This document shows, piece after piece, positions 43,199-51,800 of a stretch of DNA of 64,000 bases. The notes under the pieces were generated by a model that was not told the origin of the DNA, did no database searches, and saw nothing but the letters and a program-made list of their open reading frames with translations. The translations under genes and the position numbers were made by a program. The stretch is from Bacteroidetes bacterium UBA1935. Its GTDB lineage: Bacteria; Bacteroidota; Bacteroidia; Chitinophagales; Chitinophagaceae. Numbering within the stretch: position 1 is the first letter of the stretch; every line of letters starts with the position of its first letter. The stretch covers positions 514,614 through 578,613 of the forward strand of contig DDFF01000006.1 of NCBI GenBank assembly GCA_002337045.1, given 5' to 3'.

Positions 43199-44899
43199 AT
43201 GGCTATTTGGAAGACATTTAGAATTACCGATGCGGTAAACGATATAAGCAATGGGAAGTTTGTATTACCTGTAATCCAACGTCCGTTAGTTTGGACTGAG
43301 GATAAAATAACACTGCTTTTTGACACCCTGCTTAAAGGGGATAGTTTTGGCGGTATCATAGTGATAGAAGAAGAACAAGGAAGTGAGCCGTTATTTAATT
43401 TCCGTCCGTTTACTATAGACGGTAATACAATAGCATCACGTCAAGTTGATAAGTTATCTAATCAGCAATTATTTGTAATTGACGGCCAACAACGTTTGCA
43501 AGCATTTTATATAGGGCTAAAAGGCAGTATTAACAGCAAAGTGTTATACTTTGACTTATATAGTGACTTTAATAGCGAGTATGAATTCAGGTTTGAATTA
43601 GAAACAAGCAAATTACCAAAGCAATCTAAAGAGAACGCAGACCGACCCATTCCTGAACATTTTTGGTATCCTGTTAGTTCTTTGTTAGAAAAACTGAAAA
43701 ACACTGGCAAATACAAGCAAGTTGTGCGGGATATAATAGCACAAAATAATATTGATGATGAAACAAGGCGAGAGTACATCGAAGAAAATATACTTTCTTT
43801 CTACGAGAATGTTCTAAACTCTGAAACATTGGGTGTTTCAAAAGTAATTGTAAACAAAAATCAGCCTGAATTAGAACGGCAAAGAATTGTCGAATTATTT
43901 ATAAGGTTAAATGATGGAGGCACAAAACTTTCTACTTTCGACCTTGTAGCATCGAAACTAAAAGGGTTTTCATGGCAAATGGAGGGCTTTCTAAAAAACA
44001 TGCTCGACCACTATGGTGATATAGGGTTGTCACAGGACAATCTAATAAAGCTACTCTTCTTATTGCAAGATAATCATAGAAAGGAAATGGCATCTATTGA
44101 TGCAACAGATGCAAGTTTTGCGATTAATAATAGGGAAAGGATTGGAGTTACTTTAAAGGCGCTCCGAGACTTCTTAGAACACTCAAAAACGATTGAATAT
44201 TACAAAGACGGGAATCGCTCATTTATACCCCTCTTTTTTATTGCTTATCATCTTTTTCACTCGAAAATCCCCAACAATCAATTACTAACTTATTTTGATA
44301 ATCATGATGCTGGCAACCATGATTTCCCTTTAATTAAGAATTGGCTATACCATTCTTTAGTTAATGGTGTGTTCAGAAGTCGAGGGGCTGGCTGGATACC
44401 ATATAAAACAGGCATTAGGAAAATCTTAGATGCAATCAAACAATATAAAGGCAGTTCATTCCCCGCAGAAGCACTATATGAAGTATATAGCGGACACCCT
44501 ATTACATTTACAAGAAACTATACAGCAAATAATCTTGATAGTTTAGACGGTGCTTTTATTTATTATCTCATGTATGATAGAAGTAAAACTATTAGGATAA
44601 ATGACATTGACCATATCATGCCAAAGTCAATTCTTGAAGCAAAGAACTTTGATATGGAGAAAATAAACAGCATAAAGAATTTTCAATTACTCGATTATAG
44701 CACGAACAGAGGCAGTAAAAACGGCAAGCCTTTTGCTGAGTGGATAAATGACCCCGAGTGCGTAAAAGGTAAGCAGACATTTATTCGGCTGCACTTAATA
44801 CCTACGGATGAAAACCTATGGAGTGAGGATAAGTTTGAAGAATTTGCAGAGGCTCGTTCAATATTGATACTTGATAAACTACTTGCATATTGCCAATAA
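43199..44899 (+). CDS. DUF262-DUF1524 protein (GmrSD/SspE-like nuclease, probable phage defence)
   Basis: The DUF262 ParB-like NTPase domain occupies about residues 10-250. QRPLVW is at 27-32 and the diagnostic DGQQR at 95-99. The C-terminal DUF1524 HNH-type nuclease domain carries DIDHIMPKS with His472 and continues to NFQLLDYSTNRGSKNGKPFAEW with the Asn and Lys expected of the family. Established members include the type IV enzyme GmrSD, which cuts glucosylated phage DNA, and SspE, which acts with phosphorothioate systems. No ssp or dnd genes are nearby. The 566-residue single chain plus two small upstream genes forms a compact candidate defence cassette. Confidence 0.88.
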   Translation: MAIWKTFRITDAVNDISNGKFVLPVIQRPLVWTEDKITLLFDTLLKGDSFGGIIVIEEEQGSEPLFNFRPFTIDGNTIASRQVDKLSNQQLFVIDGQQRLQAFYIGLKGSINSKVLYFDLYSDFNSEYEFRFELETSKLPKQSKENADRPIPEHFWYPVSSLLEKLKNTGKYKQVVRDIIAQNNIDDETRREYIEENILSFYENVLNSETLGVSKVIVNKNQPELERQRIVELFIRLNDGGTKLSTFDLVASKLKGFSWQMEGFLKNMLDHYGDIGLSQDNLIKLLFLLQDNHRKEMASIDATDASFAINNRERIGVTLKALRDFLEHSKTIEYYKDGNRSFIPLFFIAYHLFHSKIPNNQLLTYFDNHDAGNHDFPLIKNWLYHSLVNGVFRSRGAGWIPYKTGIRKILDAIKQYKGSSFPAEALYEVYSGHPITFTRNYTANNLDSLDGAFIYYLMYDRSKTIRINDIDHIMPKSILEAKNFDMEKINSIKNFQLLDYSTNRGSKNGKPFAEWINDPECVKGKQTFIRLHLIPTDENLWSEDKFEEFAEARSILILDKLLAYCQ

Positions 44900-44920
44900 A
44901 ACGAAAATAATATTAACCAC

Positions 44921-44950
44921 AAAAAGCCATAACAAATGTTATGGCTTTTT
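44921..44950. terminator. Terminator after the DUF262 cassette
   Basis: AAAAAGCCATAAC and GTTATGGCTTTTT pair perfectly across AAAT, 21 bp past the DUF262 stop. Confidence 0.92.
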
Positions 44951-45028
44951 GACCCCAGATAAGAAGCAGATTCAGCACATGAGGCTGCAAGCATTTAATA
45001 GTCTAATCGAAACGGAATGCAAGAGGAA

Positions 45029-45450
45029 AGAACGAACGTTCTATAAATTCTCTTGCATTTACATAAAAAGCCTGTATCGTAAGTACAGGTTTATGTTATT
45101 CAAATCATAGGTATCTACTGTATTTTCTTATCAAGTGCTTTTGGAGGTGACGAGAAGCTAATACCTTCAAAAAGCATGGAGGTAGTTGTACATCACTATC
45201 TCATAAGAAAAGGTAAAGACTGCTTGTAATAAAAGCTGCTCTTCCTACCCCGCAGATTACCTAACGTTTGAGCAAACATAAACCGACTGTTTTACATCAG
45301 TTGGTTTTTAGTTATCCCACCTACATATTCTAAAAAAGCCAGCCTCGATATTTTAGAACAGTCAACACTAATTCTTGTGCATTTATGACAACACAAGAAA
45401 AGCAGTCTGTTCCTGACCAAATACCCTTGCATTAGAACGAACGTTCTATA
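45029..45450. repeat. Pair of 17-bp direct repeats (AGAACGAACGTTCTATA)
   Basis: Exact copies lie at 45029-45045 and 45434-45450, both upstream of the recoded module and 405 bp apart. Each contains GAACGTTC, a perfect 8-bp palindrome. They could be regulator sites or recombination scars. I found no third copy downstream of the module. Confidence 0.6.
45280..45307 (+). terminator. Hairpin resembling a terminator
   Basis: AAACCGACTG and CAGTTGGTTT pair (one G-U) around an 8-nt loop, followed by TTTA. It may close a decayed gene that ended near 45229. Confidence 0.45.
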
Positions 45451-45513
45451 TTAAAAAGGCACGCTTCTATTGGTTGGAACATTCGATTATTTACTCAATA
45501 ACTCGAATTTCCC

Positions 45514-45867
45514 ATGACCACATTAAAAAGAACCTTTGAAGTGTGTAGCTTTTGCTACTCTTATCATCAAACCTACTTAAAGGGTGAACCATTTGCTTAC
45601 GGTAAAAAGGAAAAAGTCACAAACTGTACATGCTGTTGAAGCCCTATGTGTGAGGACTGCGAAAAAAATGCTGCAAAGGAATTAAAAGATAGCATTTTAC
45701 CCACATACGGATTTACAATATGTAGAGGCTGTATCGTGTCGTTCTGGAGAACATTAACCCGACAGGAAGAAATAGAAAATCAGGTAGAGCAAGCGATTGT
45801 GTATATAAAAGACGTGATAAAGAACAACATTTATACCCTAACCGAAAAGTACAAATGCCAAAAGTAA
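45514..45867 (+). CDS. Zinc-ribbon protein requiring UGA read as glycine
   Basis: Under the standard code this reading stops at TGA 45637-45639. Read as Gly it gives one 117-residue protein with three clustered cysteine groups: CSFC, NCTCC-G-SPMCEDC and CRGC, a multi-site zinc-binding pattern. The TGA falls inside the second cluster as CC-G-SP, a typical glycine turn after a zinc-knuckle cysteine. The stop is TAA. The gene overlaps the recombinase start by 13 bp, the compact arrangement of a real operon. I do not recognise the family. A DNA-binding or accessory role beside the recombinase is a guess. Confidence 0.72.
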
Positions 45868-46814
45868 TAGACACGTATGCAGACTATCTTTTTCATTTGG
45901 AATACAATAGATGCGTTTCAGCTTGAAACATTAAAGTAGAGAAACTTGCTTTGAGGTACTTTGCCAAATTGTATGGATTGAAAGATACCGCCCAACTTAA
46001 TGTAACGCACATTCATAGATTCCACCAGTATCTTAGGGAGAGAAAAAAGGAAAGAAAAGACCCAAACGGTAATCAATTTTTCAGTGAAACATTTATCTAC
46101 AAAACTATGATTAGGATAAAAGCCTATATCAAATGGCTTGATGAAAGTTCATACTTAAAAACATTAAAGCCGTCAGAAATACCTATCCAAAAAATCCCAC
46201 GCAAAGTACCAGAGTTTCTTACCAAACAAGAAATAAAACAGATTTTAACTTACCTGAATGATTTGGTACTAAAAGTTGAAACAACAAAATGCTTAAAAAT
46301 TGAGAAATATGCAGCTTATATGCGACGTGCGCTTGTACGAATGCTCTATACAACATGACTGCGTAATTTTGAACTAAGGTCTCTCAAAGTAAAGGATATA
46401 GATTTCTATAGCATGAGTGGTAATGTGCTGGGTAAATGAAAACAATACGGAACATTTACCTTTAATGAGCAGGCAAGAGAACACTTACAAGCATACCTAA
46501 GGAAAAGGGCTGAATTGCTGCCAAACGAAAAACACGACTATCTTTTTACACCAAGTAACAACGGAACAGGGAAAGGACTAACAGAACAAAACGTGAACCG
46601 AACGTTAAGGCAAATAGGAGAAAGAGCAGGAATAAAAAAAAGGCTACACGCCCATCTTTTTAGACATACCTGCGCTACTCACCTTATCATTGATGGTGCG
46701 AACATTGTACAAGTAAGAGATAAGCTAAGACATAGAAACATTGCAGTAACGTCAATCTATACACATACCAACCCTAAAGAACTCTTTGAAATAACAAAAG
46801 GGCTATGATTGTAA
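45855..46814 (+). CDS. XerC/D-like tyrosine recombinase requiring UGA read as glycine
   Basis: The frame is continuous for 320 codons if TGA is sense. TGAs are at 45924-45926 (codon 24), 46356-46358 (168), 46437-46439 (195) and 46806-46808 (318), and a TAA at 46812-46814 ends the gene. Codon 168 is the Gly of the TGLR motif carrying catalytic Arg170; codon 195 is the Gly of the GKGK turn beside the catalytic Lys. The rest of the active site is intact: H267-x-x-R270, H293 and Y302. About a quarter of its glycines use TGA. Trp at these sites would break both motifs. In the Bacteroidota host the product would be truncated at 23 residues. The UGA-Gly code is that of Gracilibacteria and Absconditabacteria. 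Confidence 0.85.
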
Positions 46815-46845
46815 GCTGATATTTTAATTCGTAACCTGAACGCCC

Positions 46846-47385
46846 ATGCTGAAAGACTTTGAGATTGAAGTGTGTCTAAAAACAAAAGAAAACGACGTGT
46901 TTAAAAAGAGCTACAAAATTGCACTTTGGGAACAATTTGTAAACGGTAAAGAGCCTAAAGAACACAATTTTGCAAACCATGTGGAGTGATTTATAGCACT
47001 CCTTACCCAAAATAATAGACAACCTAAAAAATGGACTATCAAAAAGCGAGACATCTATGTAGTTAGCTATGGAATTGGCAGCGGGAGCGAAATAATTGGC
47101 GATAGACCAAGCATCGTGTTCAAAAACCCAGACAGCACACAAGGCGACGACATCACAGTAATTCCACTGACCAGTGCAGCCCGTAACAAACAAGCAGATA
47201 AATTCGACATCTTTGTTACAAAAGATGAAACAAACAAGTTGTTTCAAAACTCTTACGCAAGAGTAAGGCAAGTGCGCGCAGTCTCGCTAAAAAGATTAGG
47301 CAAATGTATAGGCACAATCACAGACCCAAAAGCACAGCAGGAGATTAATGAGGCTGCATTGCTCATGTTTGGGCTTTCTCAATAA
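46846..47385 (+). CDS. MazF/PemK-type toxin requiring UGA read as glycine
   Basis: With TGA 46987-46989 (codon 48) read as Gly the gene encodes 179 residues ending at TAA. A roughly 60-residue N-terminal extension precedes the PemK fold: KKRDIYVVSYGIGSGSE, then GDRPSIVFKN and ITVIPLTSA. These are the hallmarks of MazF/PemK endoribonucleases, including the RP and T-S elements of the RNA site. The N-terminal extension has no equivalent in E. coli MazF. No separate antitoxin gene is recognisable. It lies 31 bp after the recombinase and is followed by a hairpin. Translated with the standard code only the first 47 residues could form, plus perhaps internal starts. Confidence 0.82.
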
Positions 47386-47389
47386 TAAA

Positions 47390-47407
47390 ACCCCTCTTTT
47401 GAGGGGT
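47390..47407. terminator. Hairpin terminator after the PemK gene
   Basis: ACCCCTC and GAGGGGT pair perfectly across TTTT, 5 bp past the PemK TAA. Confidence 0.6.
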
Positions 47408-47744
47408 CGTTATTCAAATCATCTTCAATAACTACGTTATTGAGGCGACCGATTTTCATCGGTAAATCATGTAACGCATTTATACCAAAAAATCCACTTA
47501 ATGCAAGACTATTTATTGGTAACAGGTATACCTGGTGCAGATATCCTTCAGCAAAGCGAACAACCTTTGTAGCTACGTGCGACATGCTACAGAATGAGAC
47601 TTTAGGGGAAAGGGCTGCATCCGCATTTGTACGTCAAAGCCCTCTGTTTTCAGAGGGCTTACTTATACATTCTTATTTCAATGTTGCTATTATTAAAAAA
47701 GCAGGCGTAAATATACGCCTGCCAATCAGCCCCATTTGTTTTGT
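47408..47744. other. Unassigned intergenic stretch with several hairpins
   Basis: No convincing gene. It contains hairpins at 47448-47463 (ACCGAT/ATCGGT) and 47638-47659 (AGCCCTCTG/CAGAGGGCT). Open stretches on both strands cover much of the interval but lack family resemblance and good starts. It probably contains the right-hand junction of the UGA-recoded module. Confidence 0.45.
47701..47722 (-). terminator. Terminator of the 47745-48780 lipoprotein genes
   Basis: GCAGGCGTA and TACGCCTGC pair perfectly across AATA and lead into six T residues on the minus strand. Confidence 0.85.
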
Positions 47745-47999
47745 TTATTGTACCGAACATGAAGCACTACCGCCCTCTGCTTCAACTTCTGCTTTTAACT
47801 GTTTTTCAGAATCAGCACAAGTGTTCTTCGCTTTCTTCTTTGTGGTTTTGTTGATAACGTAAGTAGTGTCTGCACTAATAGTACCAAATCCAGGCACATT
47901 AACAGATGCTGTACACTTACAAGTGTAGTCTTTCTTACAAGCCACGAATAATACTGATGATACTATCAGTAGCATAAAATAATTGTTGATTTTCTTCAT
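47745..47999 (-). CDS. Very small Cys-rich lipoprotein
   Basis: The 84-residue protein has a lipobox ending FVACKK (Cys21). The short mature part contains further cysteines (CKC, NTC, ASC) and a Lys-rich centre. I recognise no family. It is the last of three adjacent lipoprotein genes on the minus strand, spaced 34 and 12 bp apart, closed by a terminator. Confidence 0.65.
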   Translation of the reverse strand: MKKINNYFMLLIVSSVLFVACKKDYTCKCTASVNVPGFGTISADTTYVINKTTKKKAKNTCADSEKQLKAEVEAEGGSASCSVQ

Positions 48000-48033
48000 A
48001 GATGTTTATTTAAATTAGAGATGTAGTGAGCAA

Positions 48034-48399
48034 TCATTGTAAAATATATACTTTACCTAAATTAAGGTCTTTGCCTTTCTGTAAATCTCCTATATAGGAT
48101 ATATCAGAATAAATACAGCTATAATCACTTTTCGTAGGATAGATATATACACCGTCCTTTTTATCAACTACCCTATATGTTAGCTTGAAATAACCTGCAC
48201 TATCAGTTGTTGTCGTTGGGTCAAAATGGTTATATGTCATTTCCCTTTGTGTCAACGATATACGTACATTACTTGCTGGATAGTTTTTTACCCTATTGTA
48301 CAAGTAGCCCTCAACAGTATACTCCCTGTTTATATCATAAGCGGGTTTCTTATTGCAAGCAACTAATAGCACTAAAAATACCAATGATGTTATCTTCAT
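48034..48399 (-). CDS. Small lipoprotein with carboxypeptidase-regulatory-like fold
   Basis: The 121-residue protein has a lipobox ending LLVACNKK (Cys15). The mature region YTVEGYLYNRVKNYPASNVRISLTQ followed by TTDSAGYFKLTYRV is the pattern of transthyretin-like carboxypeptidase-regulatory domains common in Bacteroidota lipoproteins. It is the middle gene of a three-lipoprotein group. Confidence 0.7.
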   Translation of the reverse strand: MKITSLVFLVLLVACNKKPAYDINREYTVEGYLYNRVKNYPASNVRISLTQREMTYNHFDPTTTTDSAGYFKLTYRVVDKKDGVYIYPTKSDYSCIYSDISYIGDLQKGKDLNLGKVYILQ

Positions 48400-48411
48400 A
48401 GTAAATGATGT

Positions 48412-48780
48412 TTATTTGAGATAAATAGCTCCAAAATCATATTCTCCAGATGTACCATAAGGGACTGCAACTTCTATTATATAAGTATCGTCTGATACCT
48501 TATCAGGCCAACAAATTAATATTGAGTTACTTATTTTCATATTGAAATTCGCATTAAAAAAACCATTCACATCAGTAGTAATCGGTACTTTTTCCTCATG
48601 AAATTTATTGACAGAGTGATTAACCTTTTGATAAAGTACAAAACTGGTATTTGCATATACCGTTGAATCCGAAGCTTTTTTTAGTTGCCCTTTTAGCAAT
48701 ATACCCTTATCCTCTTTTTTACAGGCTCCGATTAAGACTATGGCACTTAATATGAATGCCACAAATAATATGTTTTTCAT
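48412..48780 (-). CDS. Small lipoprotein, carboxypeptidase-regulatory-like
   Basis: The 122-residue protein has a lipobox ending VLIGACKK (Cys20) and a mature domain with LLKGQLKKASDSTVYANTSFVLYQ and VPITTDVNGFFNANFNM, resembling its neighbour at 48034. The pair may be an old duplication. It is the first gene of the group. Confidence 0.65.
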   Translation of the reverse strand: MKNILFVAFILSAIVLIGACKKEDKGILLKGQLKKASDSTVYANTSFVLYQKVNHSVNKFHEEKVPITTDVNGFFNANFNMKISNSILICWPDKVSDDTYIIEVAVPYGTSGEYDFGAIYLK

Positions 48781-48824
48781 ACAAATAGATGTTTCCTAAA
48801 ATTACAATCAAATTTAATACCAAA

Positions 48825-48854
48825 AAGGCTGGTATATAAAAATATACCAGCCTT
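48825..48854 (-). terminator. Terminator of the lipase-like gene
   Basis: AAGGCTGGTATA and TATACCAGCCTT pair perfectly across a 6-nt loop, then five T residues on the minus strand. Confidence 0.88.
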
Positions 48855-48862
48855 GTAATAAA

Positions 48863-51800
48863 TTATTGTGCTGCTACTATAGTAGCTCTATAATATTGAG
48901 TGCCATTTTTTAATGTAATAAAGTATGTGCCATTTACTAATACAGACGGCAAATGCACCTTGTATTCATACCTCTGATTGTCTTTTTCAACTTTGAAATG
49001 ATTCTCATATACTTTTCTACCCATTACATCAACTATTTGAATTAGAGCATTTTCATCCTCTACTGCTGCGAAACGTACAATCATACTATTACTCTGCACA
49101 GGATTTGGAATAACTTTAAAATAAGCATCTTCCATTGAGATTTTATTTCTGCTCTCCTGTCCCTTGACCTCTTGTGAGCTATTTTTAGAGCCATAGTTAG
49201 TTCTACAACATTTTACCCAATTTATATCCTCAATACTATAACTACCTGCAAGTGTTCCATTAATACCAACATTGTAGTTGCGAGCATGGAAGTATGTAGT
49301 ACCAGAACCAATTACATAGGGATTTTCCTTAGAATACACCCCAGGGATTATTTTGTTTGAACCAGTAGCTGTCGGATAAGCATAGTATAAACTGCGATGA
49401 TTGACACCTATGTACTTTTCTGCATCATAAACACAAGTCCAATCAGTAGTTCTATTCTCAACAAGTAATGTATCGTCACCAATTTCTCTATTTATCATGT
49501 GTACATTTATCCTTGTACTATTATCAACGCATGTATCATAACTTACAAATAAGTGAGTGGAGTCATCATCTAACTTAACACTATTATCCCACTGTCCTAA
49601 AACCTCATTTCTTACTGCCAGATGTGATTTGTTCCAACGATTTACATTATTTGCTGGTTGTTCTTCAATTTGTCCAGTAATAACATCAAATGGGGTTCTA
49701 CTCATGTTTGTACTGGCACTGTTACCCGCTATATCATGCCAGTAATCAGTATTTGGCAAATCATACGAAAGTGCGGAGAAAGTAGGAACAAAGCAGAAGT
49801 GCATACCATCAGTATATAAACTTGCTGCATTAGTTGTACCAAAGCCGCCTTTGATTGCACTTTTTTGCAGTTCCCATTTATTAGTAGTTGTGTTGTATGT
49901 TGGATGTTTTAAACCAAAAAACATGCTACGAGCCAACCACGTTAAAGAGCTTTGTGAGCCAACCAAACTACTTGCACCATCCTCAGGACTGCCCGGAATA
50001 ACATCGTATGGCTCCATATTATTTGCAGTACGTGTAATACCGATGCTTGTAAAATACACACTGGTTACCTCCATTTTTATAAAAACCTTAGGCAGTTTTG
50101 GCCAAGGGCGTATTTGAATTTTGGTAAAGATGGTTATTTTAGGTCTATAGAAATCCCTATCCATTCTTACAATGTTACCGTTACCATTTGGTAAGGTTTG
50201 CAACTCAAAATTAGTGCCCATTACAAGAAACTCTTTTTTAAACGCAGTCATGTAAATATCTGATTGGTATTGCAATAGATAGTCATTCGGAGTTCGCTGT
50301 ACACCATCATACACCCTCGTTTGTCCATGACCACCCATTGAACCATTTGCCATTGCAAATACTTTACAGTACTGTGGATTAGTACCAAGTGAACTTAAAG
50401 CCGCATCAAAAACTGTTTTGAATGGGTGCTCGCTATATGTGTTCAATATTGGTATTTTGGTATCAACATGATACAATAACATTTGCTTTACCGATGTAGC
50501 ATCAAGTAAGATATTAGACATACCGCCTACTATTGATTGTGTTATCGAATTTCCACCTAAGAGGAACAGTCCCGCATCTCTATATAAATGTTGGTAAGCT
50601 AACGGAATATTCACGCCTTGATTGGGAGAATCAAAAGTGAATAACAATCGTGTGTTATGTATCTTTTGAGGTAAGCACCCGCCTAAAGCATTTAGGCTTG
50701 CTTTGTGTTCCATATCACATAAAGCGTATCGTGCTACTAAACCGCCCATACTTTCCCCTATTATTACAAATTGCTCATTAGTATGAGTATCGTCCATTGG
50801 GTTTATCATTTGACATTTTAAGTAGTTTAGTAACCCCTCAACATACGCAGCATTTACTATCATATCTTGACGGCTATTAACCCAATCCACAACAATAAAT
50901 GTGTACCCAAAATTTTGCAACTCTGCAATCTTTTCGTTAGCTATCATCTCTTGGTAAATATCCCTACCTGTTCTGTTTGAGCCAATTAATAAATCGCCTG
51001 GGTCAAAACCCTCTAAGTATATCACTATTTTTTTCATGGGCTCGCCAGATTCTGCACATGGATTAAATACAGAAGCAGTAATGCCAGGCAGAGTTATAAC
51101 CCCATCTGGTACAGGTGGTTTATTTGCAGGGCCAACACTTATTTCTGCAATAGATGACATTAGTACATTCATCATTGCATTAACAACTCTTGTTTTAATA
51201 TATTTCAAACCACTCGTTGAATAGCTTACTGAATAATGTTCGGTCTGCATACAGTTATAGTTATGCCAACCAGTACCATCTCCAAAATCTATTTGTAATG
51301 TCCAATTACTATCTACAATATCATTCCATACATCATGGAATATAAATCCTGTATCTATTCTATAGTCAAACTGTTTATATGGCACATAGTATTGAATAGG
51401 GCAAGACGCAAAAACTCGTTGTGTAATAAAGGGGTTAATTTCACAAGGGAATTTTTCGGTAATCGTCATATTGACAGTATCATAATCAAAATATTCATCA
51501 GTAAACATACTATCATTCATCATAAGAATATTGTATGCCAGAATATTCATAACCACTGTATCTTTCTGCCATTGCATACCACGTGTATAGACAGTATCAT
51601 GCCCTACTACTATCGTAGTATCATAAGCACCATTCCTTAACTCCTCATACAACTTAAACCAAGAATCTCTGTTTAATGTATCTGGGTTATTATCGGTAAA
51701 ATATATGCTGTCTAAATTATGAACAGCCATCTCATAGAGGAAATTGGGCGATGGATTCGGTCGGCATATTGGCGAAAATAATGCCCTTAGCATACTATCC

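Larger units (their letters stand above)
44951..45513. other. Gene-poor stretch ahead of the UGA-recoded module
   Basis: No gene is supportable here. It holds two copies of a 17-bp repeat (45029-45045 and 45434-45450), inverted 8-mers TGCAAGAG/CTCTTGCA around the first copy, and two hairpins. An open stretch ending in a TAA at 45229 (reading SKSMEVVVHHYLIRKGKDCL) has no convincing start and may be a gene fragment. The junction between the Bacteroidota-type DNA and the recoded module must lie in or near this interval. No tRNA gene, and in particular no tRNA-Gly(UCA), can be found. Confidence 0.5.

Noticed and set aside
44951..45513. Search for a tRNA-Gly(UCA) gene to decode the module
   Set aside because: No cloverleaf with a GGTTCGA-type T-arm can be built in this stretch or in 47386-47744.
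45514..47385. Ordinary pseudogenes with premature stops
   Set aside because: All six interruptions are TGA, none is TAA or TAG, there are no frameshifts, and two hit conserved glycines. Spacing and overlaps between genes are those of a working operon. Table 25 fits better; chimeric assembly remains the main alternative.
45514..47385. UGA read as tryptophan (mycoplasma-type code)
   Set aside because: Trp at the TGLR and GKGK positions of the recombinase would contradict the family pattern, whereas Gly fits both.
47440..47862. 140-residue plus-strand open frame, and 68-residue minus-strand frame in the same interval
   Set aside because: No family resemblance, no good start or promoter, and the plus-strand frame runs antisense into the lipoprotein gene at 47745.
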